DNA of 64,000 bases, taken from NCBI GenBank assembly GCA_028818705.1, contig JAPPNJ010000104.1, forward strand, positions 654 through 64,653, read 5' to 3'. Positions 27,109 to 34,690 of this stretch are shown here, piece by piece. Both the position numbers and the translations under genes were made by a program. Numbering within the stretch: the stretch's first letter is position 1; each line of letters begins with the position of its first letter. The stretch is from Candidatus Poribacteria bacterium (GTDB taxonomy: Bacteria; Poribacteria; WGA-4E; WGA-3G). Below the pieces are notes generated by a model that made no database searches, was not told where the DNA came from, and worked only from the letters and a program-made list of their open reading frames with translations.

Positions 27109-27876
27109 TTATTCGTTGATGTAATCTGAACGCAACTCAAATGTATGCAACACCCAGCTACCCGCTTGGTTGTCAAGTTCAGCCTCAATCGCCATTATCT
27201 CTTCCAACTCCTCATAAGCATCAATATCCTCTTGACTCGCAAATTCCAATTCGACGAGCCGGTGCGGAGATTCACCATAATAGTTGTCGTAAGAGGCCGT
27301 CGCTTTCAACTGAGGTGGGGCGACGAGTGCTTGAGAAACGGACGCAACCCATTCCAAGTACGCCTGTTTCCCACCAAGTGGATAATCAATCAGAAGGATA
27401 CCTTTAATTTGCCAATTGCCTCCCTCACCTTTTGAGTAGTCGGAACGTTGGATAAACGTGTGCGCGGTTGTTACGCTTGTATGGTTCGGAATATCTCCGA
27501 GTATGGCAGCGATCTCTGGACGATTCAGATAGGTCGCCATATCGAGGAAACTGTTGAATTCCCATTCGACGAGCCGGTTAGGACTCATTTCCGGGTCCTC
27601 GTTGTCGTAAGATCTTATCCGGACGACCTCTTCGGGGGCTTGCAGGGCTGGTACAACGGATGTGACCCATGCGATATAGGCATCTTTCCCACCCTCTGGA
27701 TAATCAATCAACAAAATAAACTTCACTGGAGTCGCTTCCATATCCATCATAGTCTCATCCATGGTAGCATCTGCGGACGGGACGTCCAACACAGCTTTTT
27801 GTGCCCTGTCACAACCTGATAGGGCAACAAGCGCGATGAGAATTATCAAGGATAGGTTTACTAATTTCAAATTCAT
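27109..27876 (-). CDS. Lipoprotein with two copies of a ferredoxin-fold-like domain
   Basis: A 255-residue lipoprotein precursor with lipobox LSGC (Cys 22). The mature part has two copies of one domain. Copy A is FILLIDYPEGGKDAYIAWVT...RLVEWEF (about 53-145). Copy B is GILLIDYPLGGKQAYLEWVA...RLVELEF (about 160-250). Each ends in a similar xxFxxRSDY strand. The beta-alpha-beta pattern resembles dimeric alpha/beta-barrel (ABM/EthD-like) modules, so one chain could mimic the usual dimer. No catalytic residue is known. The gene is monocistronic and ends at a strong terminator. Confidence 0.75.
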   Translation of the reverse strand: MNLKLVNLSLIILIALVALSGCDRAQKAVLDVPSADATMDETMMDMEATPVKFILLIDYPEGGKDAYIAWVTSVVPALQAPEEVVRIRSYDNEDPEMSPNRLVEWEFNSFLDMATYLNRPEIAAILGDIPNHTSVTTAHTFIQRSDYSKGEGGNWQIKGILLIDYPLGGKQAYLEWVASVSQALVAPPQLKATASYDNYYGESPHRLVELEFASQEDIDAYEELEEIMAIEAELDNQAGSWVLHTFELRSDYINE

Positions 27877-28007
27877 GATTTGTTCTCCTTCGTTAAAAAT
27901 ATAACGCGTAAGCGTAAGAATTTTTCAAAACTAATACATTATCCTCCCAAGTCTAACCCCCCTATATACCTGTGACATGACACTTGCAAATTCTATATGG
28001 ATGGCTC

Positions 28008-29873
28008 CTACTTTACAATGACGAGCCGTCGTGTTTGCTGGAAGGAGGGTGTCATCAACTGGTAGAAATAGATACCACTCGCAACTGGTTCTCCAAGGGC
28101 ATTGCGTCCATCCCAATACGCCGCACGTCCCTGACTATTATAGAAGCCTGCGGATTGAAAACCGAGCGCAAGTGTGCGAATCAACCTACCTGTTGCATCA
28201 TAAATAGATATCGATACAGGGCTGTCTTCGGAGAGTTGATATGGAATCCACGTCTCCGGGTTAAACGGATTCGGATAGTTCTGTAAGAGGAGATTCTGTG
28301 TCGGTTTACCGATGCTATCAAGCCTTACAGACAAGACCGCATTTGCCAAGTCCTCAGATGTCACTTTGAAACTGAGGGGTTGTAACTCAGCATTTCCATT
28401 CGGACCAATGAGGCGCAATTCAATCACGTCACCGACTTGGACGACGCTTCGTCGCGTCAGATCAGCAGTTGCCGCGGCGAAGTAACTCCCTTGCACTGGG
28501 GTAGTTATGATGTTGTTTGTTCTCAAGTTACGAACGATGACTTGGTACCCGTCAAACGCGGGTTTACCTTTCAAGTGTCCATCAACAACGAACGCCCACG
28601 CTTCTTGCGGCATCTGTGTGGATGTGGTGGGTGCTGCTGCGGCAGCCTCGGTTTGATCTGTCCAAGGTGCGCCGACGAAGGCAAAGTTGCGAGTTTCTGG
28701 AACATTGACGATATAGCCTTTTCCACCTTCAATGGGAAACCCGTCATCGGGTGCGCTTGGTGTCCACGCGATGAAACGCTGATTGGGTGCATCGAGTGCT
28801 ATGATCGTTGTTGCCCCTGTCATAGCGACAAGGTTCTTAGCAGTCATAGGGGTTGGGGATACCAATGGCACAGAAAGCATGTTCAACCCTTTAGACAGCG
28901 TGACGGTGTAGGCGTTACTAAAACGGTCGTGCGCTGCCTTGGTGTCGAGCCTGGCAATAAACCCGTGTCTGCGTCCATCTGGTGAGTTATAGTGTCCGAC
29001 GACAGAACCGTCCTGATTAATATTCCAGCCCTCCGTGCTGACACTACCCGGAAACTTCAATTCATGTAGTCCATACCGGTATGAGCCGACATAGGAGCGC
29101 GGGATGTCCCCCACAGCTTTGGCTCGGGCAACCACAAACACGCCGCTTCCCTCTGAATCGTTAATACCGTGGAGAAAAAAGTATTCCAGACTCGATGGTT
29201 CCAAATAGTCCAGAATTATAAACCTGCCAGTCGAGGGAAGCGCGTATGCGTGATATAGGCCTTCAGCATCTACATAGCTGCCTACGATAGAACCTGCCGC
29301 ATTCACAAAATCGGCATAAGTCGCTGTTGCCCCGGGTACCTCAACGATGATATCTCCTGAGAAGCCGCGGCGAACACCAGACGCATCTATAAAACTACCC
29401 GTCAGTTTCCCTGTCGAATCGCTGTAACCGTATATTTCTGTTTCAACGGCACCCGGAAAATCATATTGCCGCAACTCACCATTTTCTAAGATGACACCGC
29501 GATGAAGACCCTCGCTATCTTCGTAGTGTCCCGCAGCTAACCCATTATTGCCAAACGCATAGAAGTAAGTGTTCTGTGAACCGGGGAAGTCATACGTCGT
29601 AAAAACACCGTCTATGAGTGTAAATCCGACCATTTTTTCACCATCAGCACTCCGCGTGTAACCAGCGTACCCCTCAAAGTCGCTACTCGCTGTCAACGCT
29701 AAAAAATCTACGCCTGGTACATCAATGCTCTCATAGGTGAAGGTGAATTCAGGTGGTGAGGGAGTTGGTTCATTATCGGTTTGTGCATCGGTGTTGCTTG
29801 GGAAAAAGGAATTGAAGTATACGAACAGCGTAAACGTGAAAAACAAAAAACTAATTTTAGTCTGATTGTGCAT
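28008..29873 (-). CDS. Secreted repeat protein with C-terminal T9SS-type sorting domain
   Basis: A 621-residue exported protein with a signal peptide (FLFFTFTLFVYFNSFFPSNT). About residues 45-310 hold repeats of the form YDFPGAxxTxxYGYxDxxG...GSYVDAEGLYHAY, typical of HAF-type extracellular beta-propeller-like repeats. A middle domain begins GLNMLSVPLVSPTPMTAKNL. The C-terminal 80 residues start NYPNPFNPETWIPYQL and end in RRLVIVK, the FlgD-like/type A sorting module used for outer-membrane export and attachment by type IX secretion. No T9SS machinery genes are in the window. A 25-base palindrome precedes the start. Confidence 0.85.
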   Translation of the reverse strand: MHNQTKISFLFFTFTLFVYFNSFFPSNTDAQTDNEPTPSPPEFTFTYESIDVPGVDFLALTASSDFEGYAGYTRSADGEKMVGFTLIDGVFTTYDFPGSQNTYFYAFGNNGLAAGHYEDSEGLHRGVILENGELRQYDFPGAVETEIYGYSDSTGKLTGSFIDASGVRRGFSGDIIVEVPGATATYADFVNAAGSIVGSYVDAEGLYHAYALPSTGRFIILDYLEPSSLEYFFLHGINDSEGSGVFVVARAKAVGDIPRSYVGSYRYGLHELKFPGSVSTEGWNINQDGSVVGHYNSPDGRRHGFIARLDTKAAHDRFSNAYTVTLSKGLNMLSVPLVSPTPMTAKNLVAMTGATTIIALDAPNQRFIAWTPSAPDDGFPIEGGKGYIVNVPETRNFAFVGAPWTDQTEAAAAAPTTSTQMPQEAWAFVVDGHLKGKPAFDGYQVIVRNLRTNNIITTPVQGSYFAAATADLTRRSVVQVGDVIELRLIGPNGNAELQPLSFKVTSEDLANAVLSVRLDSIGKPTQNLLLQNYPNPFNPETWIPYQLSEDSPVSISIYDATGRLIRTLALGFQSAGFYNSQGRAAYWDGRNALGEPVASGIYFYQLMTPSFQQTRRLVIVK

Positions 29874-29885
29874 AGTCCGGTTGTG

Positions 29886-29910
29886 CCTTAAGAGAGAATC
29901 TCACTTAAGG
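29886..29910. promoter_or_regulatory. 25-base palindrome just upstream of the sorting-domain gene
   Basis: CCTTAAG-A-GAGA-A-TCTC-A-CTTAAGG is symmetric except for three single-base positions. It lies 12 bases before the minus-strand start at 29873. Its position suits an operator, or a leader hairpin that would hide the AAGG acting as ribosome site. Confidence 0.4.
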
Positions 29911-30189
29911 TGTTCTCCTCAAATATTAAGTTGTGTTTACATTTAAGAGTCCTAAAAAGCAGGTAAACCTAAGTTGCCACTGAACAAGAGCTTATAAACA
30001 TGAAAATTTATCAATAAGAGATTTATAAATAGTTATAGTGAAGATAATCAATTATACACAAATTTGATGCATGAATCAAGTTAAAGTTTGTGTATGGCTT
30101 CAGAATGAGGGGAGATCGGCAGGATGTTCAAGCGAAACAGAGTTAAATATCCATTGTCTTTTAGGTGAAAAGTTAATACATCCCTTTTT
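29911..30189. other. Gene-free AT-rich intergenic stretch
   Basis: No reading frame with a ribosome site, no RNA gene and no repeat family member was recognised. It presumably holds the promoter of the sorting-domain gene. Confidence 0.5.
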
Positions 30190-30744
30190 TCAAGCGTCTG
30201 ATCGGGACTCCCAAATCGGTTCTGAAGCGTTTGCTCGGAAATTCACTGTTCGGGCGAGAACGAATAGGAGGTCCGACAACCTGTTCAAGCTTCGGATTAT
30301 CTCAGGATTGCCCCCCCCTTCGCGTGCCAGGCGCACGACACACCGTTCACTTCGGCGGCATACAACGCGTGCGATATGTAAAATAGCACCGGCGGGACAT
30401 CCGCCGGGTAGAATAAAATTTTTCAGCGGTGGAAGTTCTGCAGAAAGTGTATCTATCGCGGTTTCCATTTCTGTCGTGAAATTCCCTGATATTCGCATTT
30501 CAGAGGCTTTTGAATGTGTTGCTGGCGTTGCCAAATCCGCCCCAATTGCAAAAAGGTGATTTTGGACCCGTGCTATCAGTTCTGAAAGGTCGGAGTCGTC
30601 AATCAAAGTCTGTGCATAACCGATATAGGCGTTCAGCTCGTCAACAGTACCAATCGCCTCAAATTGCAGCGCGTCTTTCGCTAACCTTGTTCCGCCGTAC
30701 AGCGCGGTTTCTCCAGAATCACCGAATTTAGTATAGATTTTCAT
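30190..30744 (-). CDS. PduO-type cob(I)alamin adenosyltransferase
   Basis: A 184-residue enzyme that transfers adenosine from ATP to cob(I)alamin to make coenzyme B12. Family blocks: the P-loop-like N-terminus MKIYTKFGDSGETALYGGTR, VDELNAYIGYA, FILPGGCPAG, IARVVCRRSERCVV and LNRLSDLLFVLARTVN. These are the ATP- and trimer-interface motifs of the PduO/MMAB type. The motif TRTGDxGxT is here TKFGDSGET, a mild variation. The gene is divergent from the fuconate dehydratase across 42 bases. The B12-dependent enzyme it serves is not in the window. Confidence 0.93.
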   Translation of the reverse strand: MKIYTKFGDSGETALYGGTRLAKDALQFEAIGTVDELNAYIGYAQTLIDDSDLSELIARVQNHLFAIGADLATPATHSKASEMRISGNFTTEMETAIDTLSAELPPLKNFILPGGCPAGAILHIARVVCRRSERCVVRLAREGGGNPEIIRSLNRLSDLLFVLARTVNFRANASEPIWESRSDA

Positions 30745-30786
30745 ATCTGTCTATTATATACTCTATAAAAAAAGGAGTCAAATTAA

Positions 30787-32157
30787 ATGCAAATTTCAGG
30801 ACAATCTATAGCAAGTTTTGGCTTGCAAGCTACACCAAAAGTTGAAAAGGTTAACGTCATCGATTTACGGGTGCCTACATCTGATACACTCCTCGGTTCC
30901 GACCCGTTCCACAAAAAACCAAACTATTCTGCGGTTTTAACAACACTGGAGACAGACACAGGGCACATCGGCATCTCAGTCGCTTTCACCGCTGGTGCTG
31001 GAAACGACTGGATCGCTTATGGAGTCAAGGACCTCGCGCAGCTCGTTGTAGGTATGGATGTAGGATCTTTTATCACCGATCCAGGGGAATTTCACAGGCT
31101 ACTGGTTGATCATCATCAATTGCGTTGGCTTGCGGATGGGGTTAATCGGATGGCAATCGGGAGCATTGTCAACGCCATGTGGGACGTCTGGGCGAAACTG
31201 GTCGATAAACCACTCTGGAAACTTCTCGTTGATTTGCCGCCTGAGAAAATCGTACAGTCTATCGATTGGCGATATCTGCGCGATGCCCTGACCCCTCATG
31301 AAGCGTTGGAGATTCTCAACAGACACTGGGACAGTCGAGAAACCCGTGAACAGACACTCCATAAGCAGGGACCCAAGGCGTATTCCACCGCAGGCTGGCT
31401 CGGTTTGACGGACGAACAGATTATTGAAACAATCGACCAAGTCAAAGCGGCAGGGCTCGACTGTTTCAAAATGAAGGTCGGACAGGATCTCGACTTTGAT
31501 AAGGAACGACTCGCCTTCATTCGCGAAGCGATCGGTCCGGAAGCACGTTTGATGCTGGATTCAAATCAGATATGGGGGGTTGATGAAGCGATTGCGTACA
31601 TGGAAGAACTGGCGGTGTTCAAGCCGACATGGATTGAAGAACCGACAGCCCGTGACGATGTCCTCGGCTTTGTGAAAATCGCCCGTGCCTTAGAGAAACA
31701 CGGCATCGGTGTTGCTACAGGGGAGCAGGTGCCATCACCAGTTATCTTCAAACAATTAATCACCTCTGGTGCTATCCAATACTGTCAAATTGATGCCACG
31801 CGGTTAGGCGGTGTTAACGATGTGTTGGCGGTCATCTTAATGGCAGCGAAGTATAATACCCCTGTCTGTCCGCACGGGGGTGGCATCGGTTTGTGCAATA
31901 TGATTCAACACTATGCCATTTGGGATCAGATCTGTGTTGCTGCACATTCAGGGACACAGGTCGTTGAATACCTCAATTTCCTCCAAGAGGAGGTATTCTT
32001 GCATCCCATCCGAGTACACAACGGTGCCTATGTTACCCCAATCACTCCCGGTTGGGGACTTGAGATGTATCCAGATTTCGTTGAGCAGCACACTTATCCG
32101 ACAGGCTCCATCTGGCAGGGCAGAGAGGCATCAGGTGGGATAACGTTCTTAGCCTAA
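30787..32157 (+). CDS. L-fuconate dehydratase (enolase superfamily)
   Basis: This 456-residue enzyme probably dehydrates L-fuconate to 2-keto-3-deoxy-L-fuconate in the non-phosphorylating fucose pathway. Mandelate-racemase-subgroup residues are visible: the base Lys in CFKMKVGQD (about 230), metal ligands Asp in LMLDSNQIWGV, Glu in WIEEPTARD and Glu in ATGEQVPSP, and the His base in VCPHGGGIGLCN (about 363). The full-length similarity of DWRYLRDALTPHEALEIL and YSTAGWLGL to FucD/ENOSF1-type proteins supports the call. The ribosome site AAAGGAG is 8 bases before ATG 30787. An HpcH/HpaI aldolase is convergent next door. Confidence 0.88.
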   Translation: MQISGQSIASFGLQATPKVEKVNVIDLRVPTSDTLLGSDPFHKKPNYSAVLTTLETDTGHIGISVAFTAGAGNDWIAYGVKDLAQLVVGMDVGSFITDPGEFHRLLVDHHQLRWLADGVNRMAIGSIVNAMWDVWAKLVDKPLWKLLVDLPPEKIVQSIDWRYLRDALTPHEALEILNRHWDSRETREQTLHKQGPKAYSTAGWLGLTDEQIIETIDQVKAAGLDCFKMKVGQDLDFDKERLAFIREAIGPEARLMLDSNQIWGVDEAIAYMEELAVFKPTWIEEPTARDDVLGFVKIARALEKHGIGVATGEQVPSPVIFKQLITSGAIQYCQIDATRLGGVNDVLAVILMAAKYNTPVCPHGGGIGLCNMIQHYAIWDQICVAAHSGTQVVEYLNFLQEEVFLHPIRVHNGAYVTPITPGWGLEMYPDFVEQHTYPTGSIWQGREASGGITFLA

Positions 32158-32168
32158 CTCGGTAGACG

Positions 32169-32186
32169 AGGTTTCCTCTTAAACCT
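32169..32186. terminator. Weak hairpin between convergent sugar-acid genes
   Basis: AGGTTT-CCTCTT-AAACCT is a 6-bp stem in the 45-base gap between fuconate dehydratase and aldolase genes. It has no T-run and belongs to the dispersed GAGGTTTCC-type hairpins. The terminator role is only suggested by position. Confidence 0.3.
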
Positions 32187-32202
32187 GTCAAAATCAAATG
32201 GC

Positions 32203-32958
32203 TCAAGACTTCGCGTCTTCCGCACTTTCTTTAAAGGCTGCTGCGCCTGCCGTAATCCATCCACCAACGCCCGTCATTAAAAATCGCACGCCTGCCTTTA
32301 CATACTTTTCAACAGTGGCGTTGGTCGTCAAGGTGCCGGCAGTCCGTCCTGCGTCTTGAATGCGAGCGAGTGCGGAATCAATAGTGTTCTGGACATCTGG
32401 GTGGGTAAGATGCCCAATATGCCCCATAGAGGTCGCTAAATCTGATGGTGCAACGAAAAAGACGTCGATATGATCGACAGTAAGAATCTCGTCCAGATTG
32501 TTAACGGCTACGATGTCTTCAATCAAGACGATGACGAGCGTCTGTGCATTAGCTACTTCAAAATAGTCGTCTACACCGTAACCTTGACGGCTCGTATACA
32601 TCCCACGGTGTCCGATCGGTGCAAACTTCGTCCCATCTACAACATTTTGCGCTTCTGCTTTCGTGTTGACGTGCGGGACACAGATGCCCATTGAACCACA
32701 ATCCAATGTCCGGTAGATCAACCCTTGGTCGTTGCGATTGACGCGTGTGATAGATGTCATACTCCAGAGATCGCATGCACGCGTCAAATCACCGATGAGT
32801 GATGCGTCAGCGTTTCCGTGTTCGCCTTCCAGCCATACGCCATCGAATCCGTTCGGACCGAAAATATCTATATCATCGGCGTTTGTTAACCCTGAAATAA
32901 CGTATGCCAGATCACCATCTGCTAACTTCTGTTTAACTCGGTTCGGTCTTATTTTCAT
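32203..32958 (-). CDS. HpcH/HpaI-family aldolase
   Basis: A 251-residue class II pyruvate-dependent aldolase. Motifs: GFDGVWLEGEHGNAD, the substrate-region ITRVNRNDQGLIYRTLDCGS, the metal-ligand Glu in VIVLIEDIVAVNNLDEIL and the Asp in FFVAPSDLATSMG. Members cleave 4-hydroxy-2-oxoheptanedioate or 2-keto-3-deoxy-L-rhamnonate/fuconate-type acids. Placed against fuconate dehydratase, a role in splitting the dehydrated sugar acid is plausible but not shown. The start is ATG 32958 (GGGAGAAA before it). The longer in-frame start at 33027 would translate into the 27-bp tandem repeats and is rejected. Confidence 0.85.
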   Translation of the reverse strand: MKIRPNRVKQKLADGDLAYVISGLTNADDIDIFGPNGFDGVWLEGEHGNADASLIGDLTRACDLWSMTSITRVNRNDQGLIYRTLDCGSMGICVPHVNTKAEAQNVVDGTKFAPIGHRGMYTSRQGYGVDDYFEVANAQTLVIVLIEDIVAVNNLDEILTVDHIDVFFVAPSDLATSMGHIGHLTHPDVQNTIDSALARIQDAGRTAGTLTTNATVEKYVKAGVRFLMTGVGGWITAGAAAFKESAEDAKS

Positions 32959-33012
32959 AAATTTCTCCCTTAAGGTTGTTGTCTTGTGTAGGAAGGATTT
33001 GAAATTTTGCCC

Positions 33013-33093
33013 CCCGGTGAATGCCATAAGGCATGAATACCCGGTGAAGCCCGCACGAGCTTCATACCCGGTAAAGCCTTTATAGGCTTTATA
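33013..33093. repeat. Three 27-bp tandem repeats, each a hairpin
   Basis: The units 33013-33039, 33040-33066 and 33067-33093 each begin CCCGGT and end ATA. In each, bases 7-12 pair with 19-24 to a degree that varies: ATGCC/GGCAT in unit 1, GAAGC/GCTTC in unit 2 and AAAGCC/GGCTTT in unit 3. The stem sequence changes but pairing is kept. A GATTCTGATTTT short repeat follows at about 33098-33120. The array lies 55 bases upstream of the aldolase gene, i.e. in its promoter or leader region. Confidence 0.75.
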
Positions 33094-33231
33094 CCGTTGA
33101 TTCTGATTTTGATTCTGATTTACGCGGCGAAATTTGTCTTAACTTTAGATTTTCCGACTCTTAACTGATAACTGACTGTTGACTGCCGACAATGAGAAAT
33201 AAAGACTATCAAGAATCTCGAAAATTGTCCA

Positions 33232-33269
33232 TAAAAAAAATGAAGTGCGCACTTGGAAAGCACGCACTT
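33232..33269 (-). terminator. Rho-independent terminator of the four-TM membrane protein gene
   Basis: On the minus strand AAGTGCG (33269-33263) pairs with CGCACTT (33249-33243). It is followed by CAT and a run of eight Ts, about 90 bases beyond the stop at 33358. The strong T-run supports a real intrinsic terminator. Confidence 0.65.
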
Positions 33270-33357
33270 AGCATTCGGATTCGTTACAATAAATCGGACA
33301 ACCACGAATCGAGATGTTAACGCTGAAAAGGGATAATTCTGTTCCCTATTCCTTGTA

Positions 33358-33783
33358 TTAGCTGGAACGCAGCAGGTGAACACCCATCGCGCCATTCAAC
33401 AACGGAATTGTGGCATCAAAGATAATCCATATCAACGATCGAGTACCATGACCTACGGCTGTAAAGTCTGCTCCGATACCGCTAATGCCGAACCAGTTCC
33501 AGAAGAAGATTATGGCTACGAACAGGAATCCATAGAATTGCGTATTCGCAGCTATGAACTCTTGAACGCTTGCGTCCGCGCCAGCACGGCTCATGCGAAT
33601 GTAGCCGAATATTACCCCCAGGATTACCGAAATGGCAGAGAGCCAGTTGATATAGTCCCAGGTAGAACTGTGCGGGCTATCTTCAGTGGAGGTGTGGTAA
33701 ATTGGCTCAATTATTGTCTGGATGGCGATTATCGCCGCAATGACGATAAGCACAACGCCTATAATTCGCTTGAGAGTTTCCAT
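33358..33783 (-). CDS. Four-TM hypothetical membrane protein
   Basis: This 141-residue protein is not recognised. Four hydrophobic segments are seen at about residues 6-26, 44-63, 84-104 and 118-136, with short charged loops (YRMSRAGADASV-type loop after TM2). There is no signal peptide and no catalytic motif. GGAGG stands 8 bases before ATG 33783 and an intrinsic terminator follows, so it appears to be a real single-gene transcript. A similarly long frame on the opposite strand is rejected. Confidence 0.7.
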   Translation of the reverse strand: METLKRIIGVVLIVIAAIIAIQTIIEPIYHTSTEDSPHSSTWDYINWLSAISVILGVIFGYIRMSRAGADASVQEFIAANTQFYGFLFVAIIFFWNWFGISGIGADFTAVGHGTRSLIWIIFDATIPLLNGAMGVHLLRSS

Positions 33784-33968
33784 GAGAATTTCCTCCGCTT
33801 CCCTTATTGAAGAGAGTTAAATCCTATCCCAAGAAACGAAATTGGGTATAGCATTGTCAATACATTCACGTTTGAGATCCTTACCCATTTTGGTAACGTA
33901 ACAAGAAGTTAGCATCGGTGATTGACTGAATTAAAAAAATAACTCGACGCCGATCAGCAGCTGCCAAT

Positions 33969-34352
33969 CTAACATCGAGTCCTTCTTTTAGCCTTAACGC
34001 CGACCTCAACTATTTGAGGTTTACCATCTTCGACAGACAAGGGCATAACATTCGCTTGCAGTTGTTCGTAATAGACACCCACTGCAGCACGTTCCCCGAA
34101 ACCGTTGTGGGCACCCCATTGTGCCGCACGCCCCTTTTTTGTGTAACAATCTGACGGCTGATGTCCCAGCGCAAACCAGCATATAACGGCAAGGCAAATT
34201 GCCAACTGATCATAGATGCTGCTATGCGTCAATTCGTTGTTGCTCAAACGCAAAATTCCCAACGAATTTGAATCAACAGAACTTTGCAATGCGACGTGAA
34301 CACGGTATCGGGAATTCATTATTGGGACCTCCGTAATAAGGCTTCGCCCCAA
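33969..34352 (-). pseudogene. Decayed orphan copy of the T9SS-type C-terminal sorting domain
   Basis: The 127-codon frame holds a degenerate copy of the sorting domain seen intact at 28008 and 34691. Compare ALGHQPSDCYTKKGRAAQW then GAHNGFGERAAVGVYYEQLQ here with ALGFQSAGFYNSQGRAAYW then DGRNALGEPVASGIYFYQL in the intact copy. The signature start NYPNPFNPETW is lost, the end (KAKRRTRC) is not the usual basic VIVK-type tail, and no passenger domain is attached. There is no ribosome site at the ATG. It is probably the relic of a larger secreted-protein gene, though expression of the fragment cannot be excluded. Confidence 0.65.
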
Positions 34353-34441
34353 AAAGAAAATTATCGCGTGTTACAGAAAAATTCGCCAGATTGCGCGTAT
34401 TATACATTATGCGACATATATAGTCAAAGTTTTTTATACAG

Positions 34442-34581
34442 CATTTATGGTAGATCTTAGAATTACTTGGACATTCCACACCGGCGAGGTTAGGAGGGAA
34501 ACACCCAAGCAAAAACACCTCCAGCAAAAACCCTCCCATGGGAGGGAAGTGTCTGTTTATTTTTCGGTTTTACCATAAATG
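34442..34581. mobile_element. 140-bp MITE-like element with perfect 11-bp ends
   Basis: CATTTATGGTA (34442-34452) and TACCATAAATG (34571-34581) are perfect inverted repeats. The left end continues GATCTTAGAATTACTTGGAC, shared with copies at 4189 (reverse), 25850 and 53641 (reverse). Internally it has CCTCCAGCAAAAAC, also found in the MITE at 17991. No gene lies inside. It sits about 110 bases upstream of the zincin gene. Confidence 0.65.
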
Positions 34582-34690
34582 TTGACTCTTTCCATACAAT
34601 ATGGTATTCTTAATGCTAACACCTCATTCTGGTTCAAGCTGTTTATAGAGAATGTCCATGCCTACGCCAACCTATCCTGAAATTGAAAAA

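Noticed and set aside
28437..28985. 182-codon plus-strand frame
   Set aside because: Antisense to the sorting-domain gene. Cys-rich, no family pattern, no ribosome site.
32959..33027. Longer start of the HpcH/HpaI aldolase at 33027
   Set aside because: The added residues come from the end of the 27-bp tandem hairpin array, and GGGAGAAA precedes ATG 32958.
33376..33810. 144-codon frame on the plus strand
   Set aside because: It is the opposite strand of the four-TM membrane protein gene, which has a ribosome site and terminator. The plus frame has neither and reads as low-hydrophobicity random sequence.
34652..34690. Longer start of the zincin protein
   Set aside because: It would place acidic residues ahead of the signal peptide. 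The start at 34691 gives a normal signal sequence, though neither has a ribosome site.
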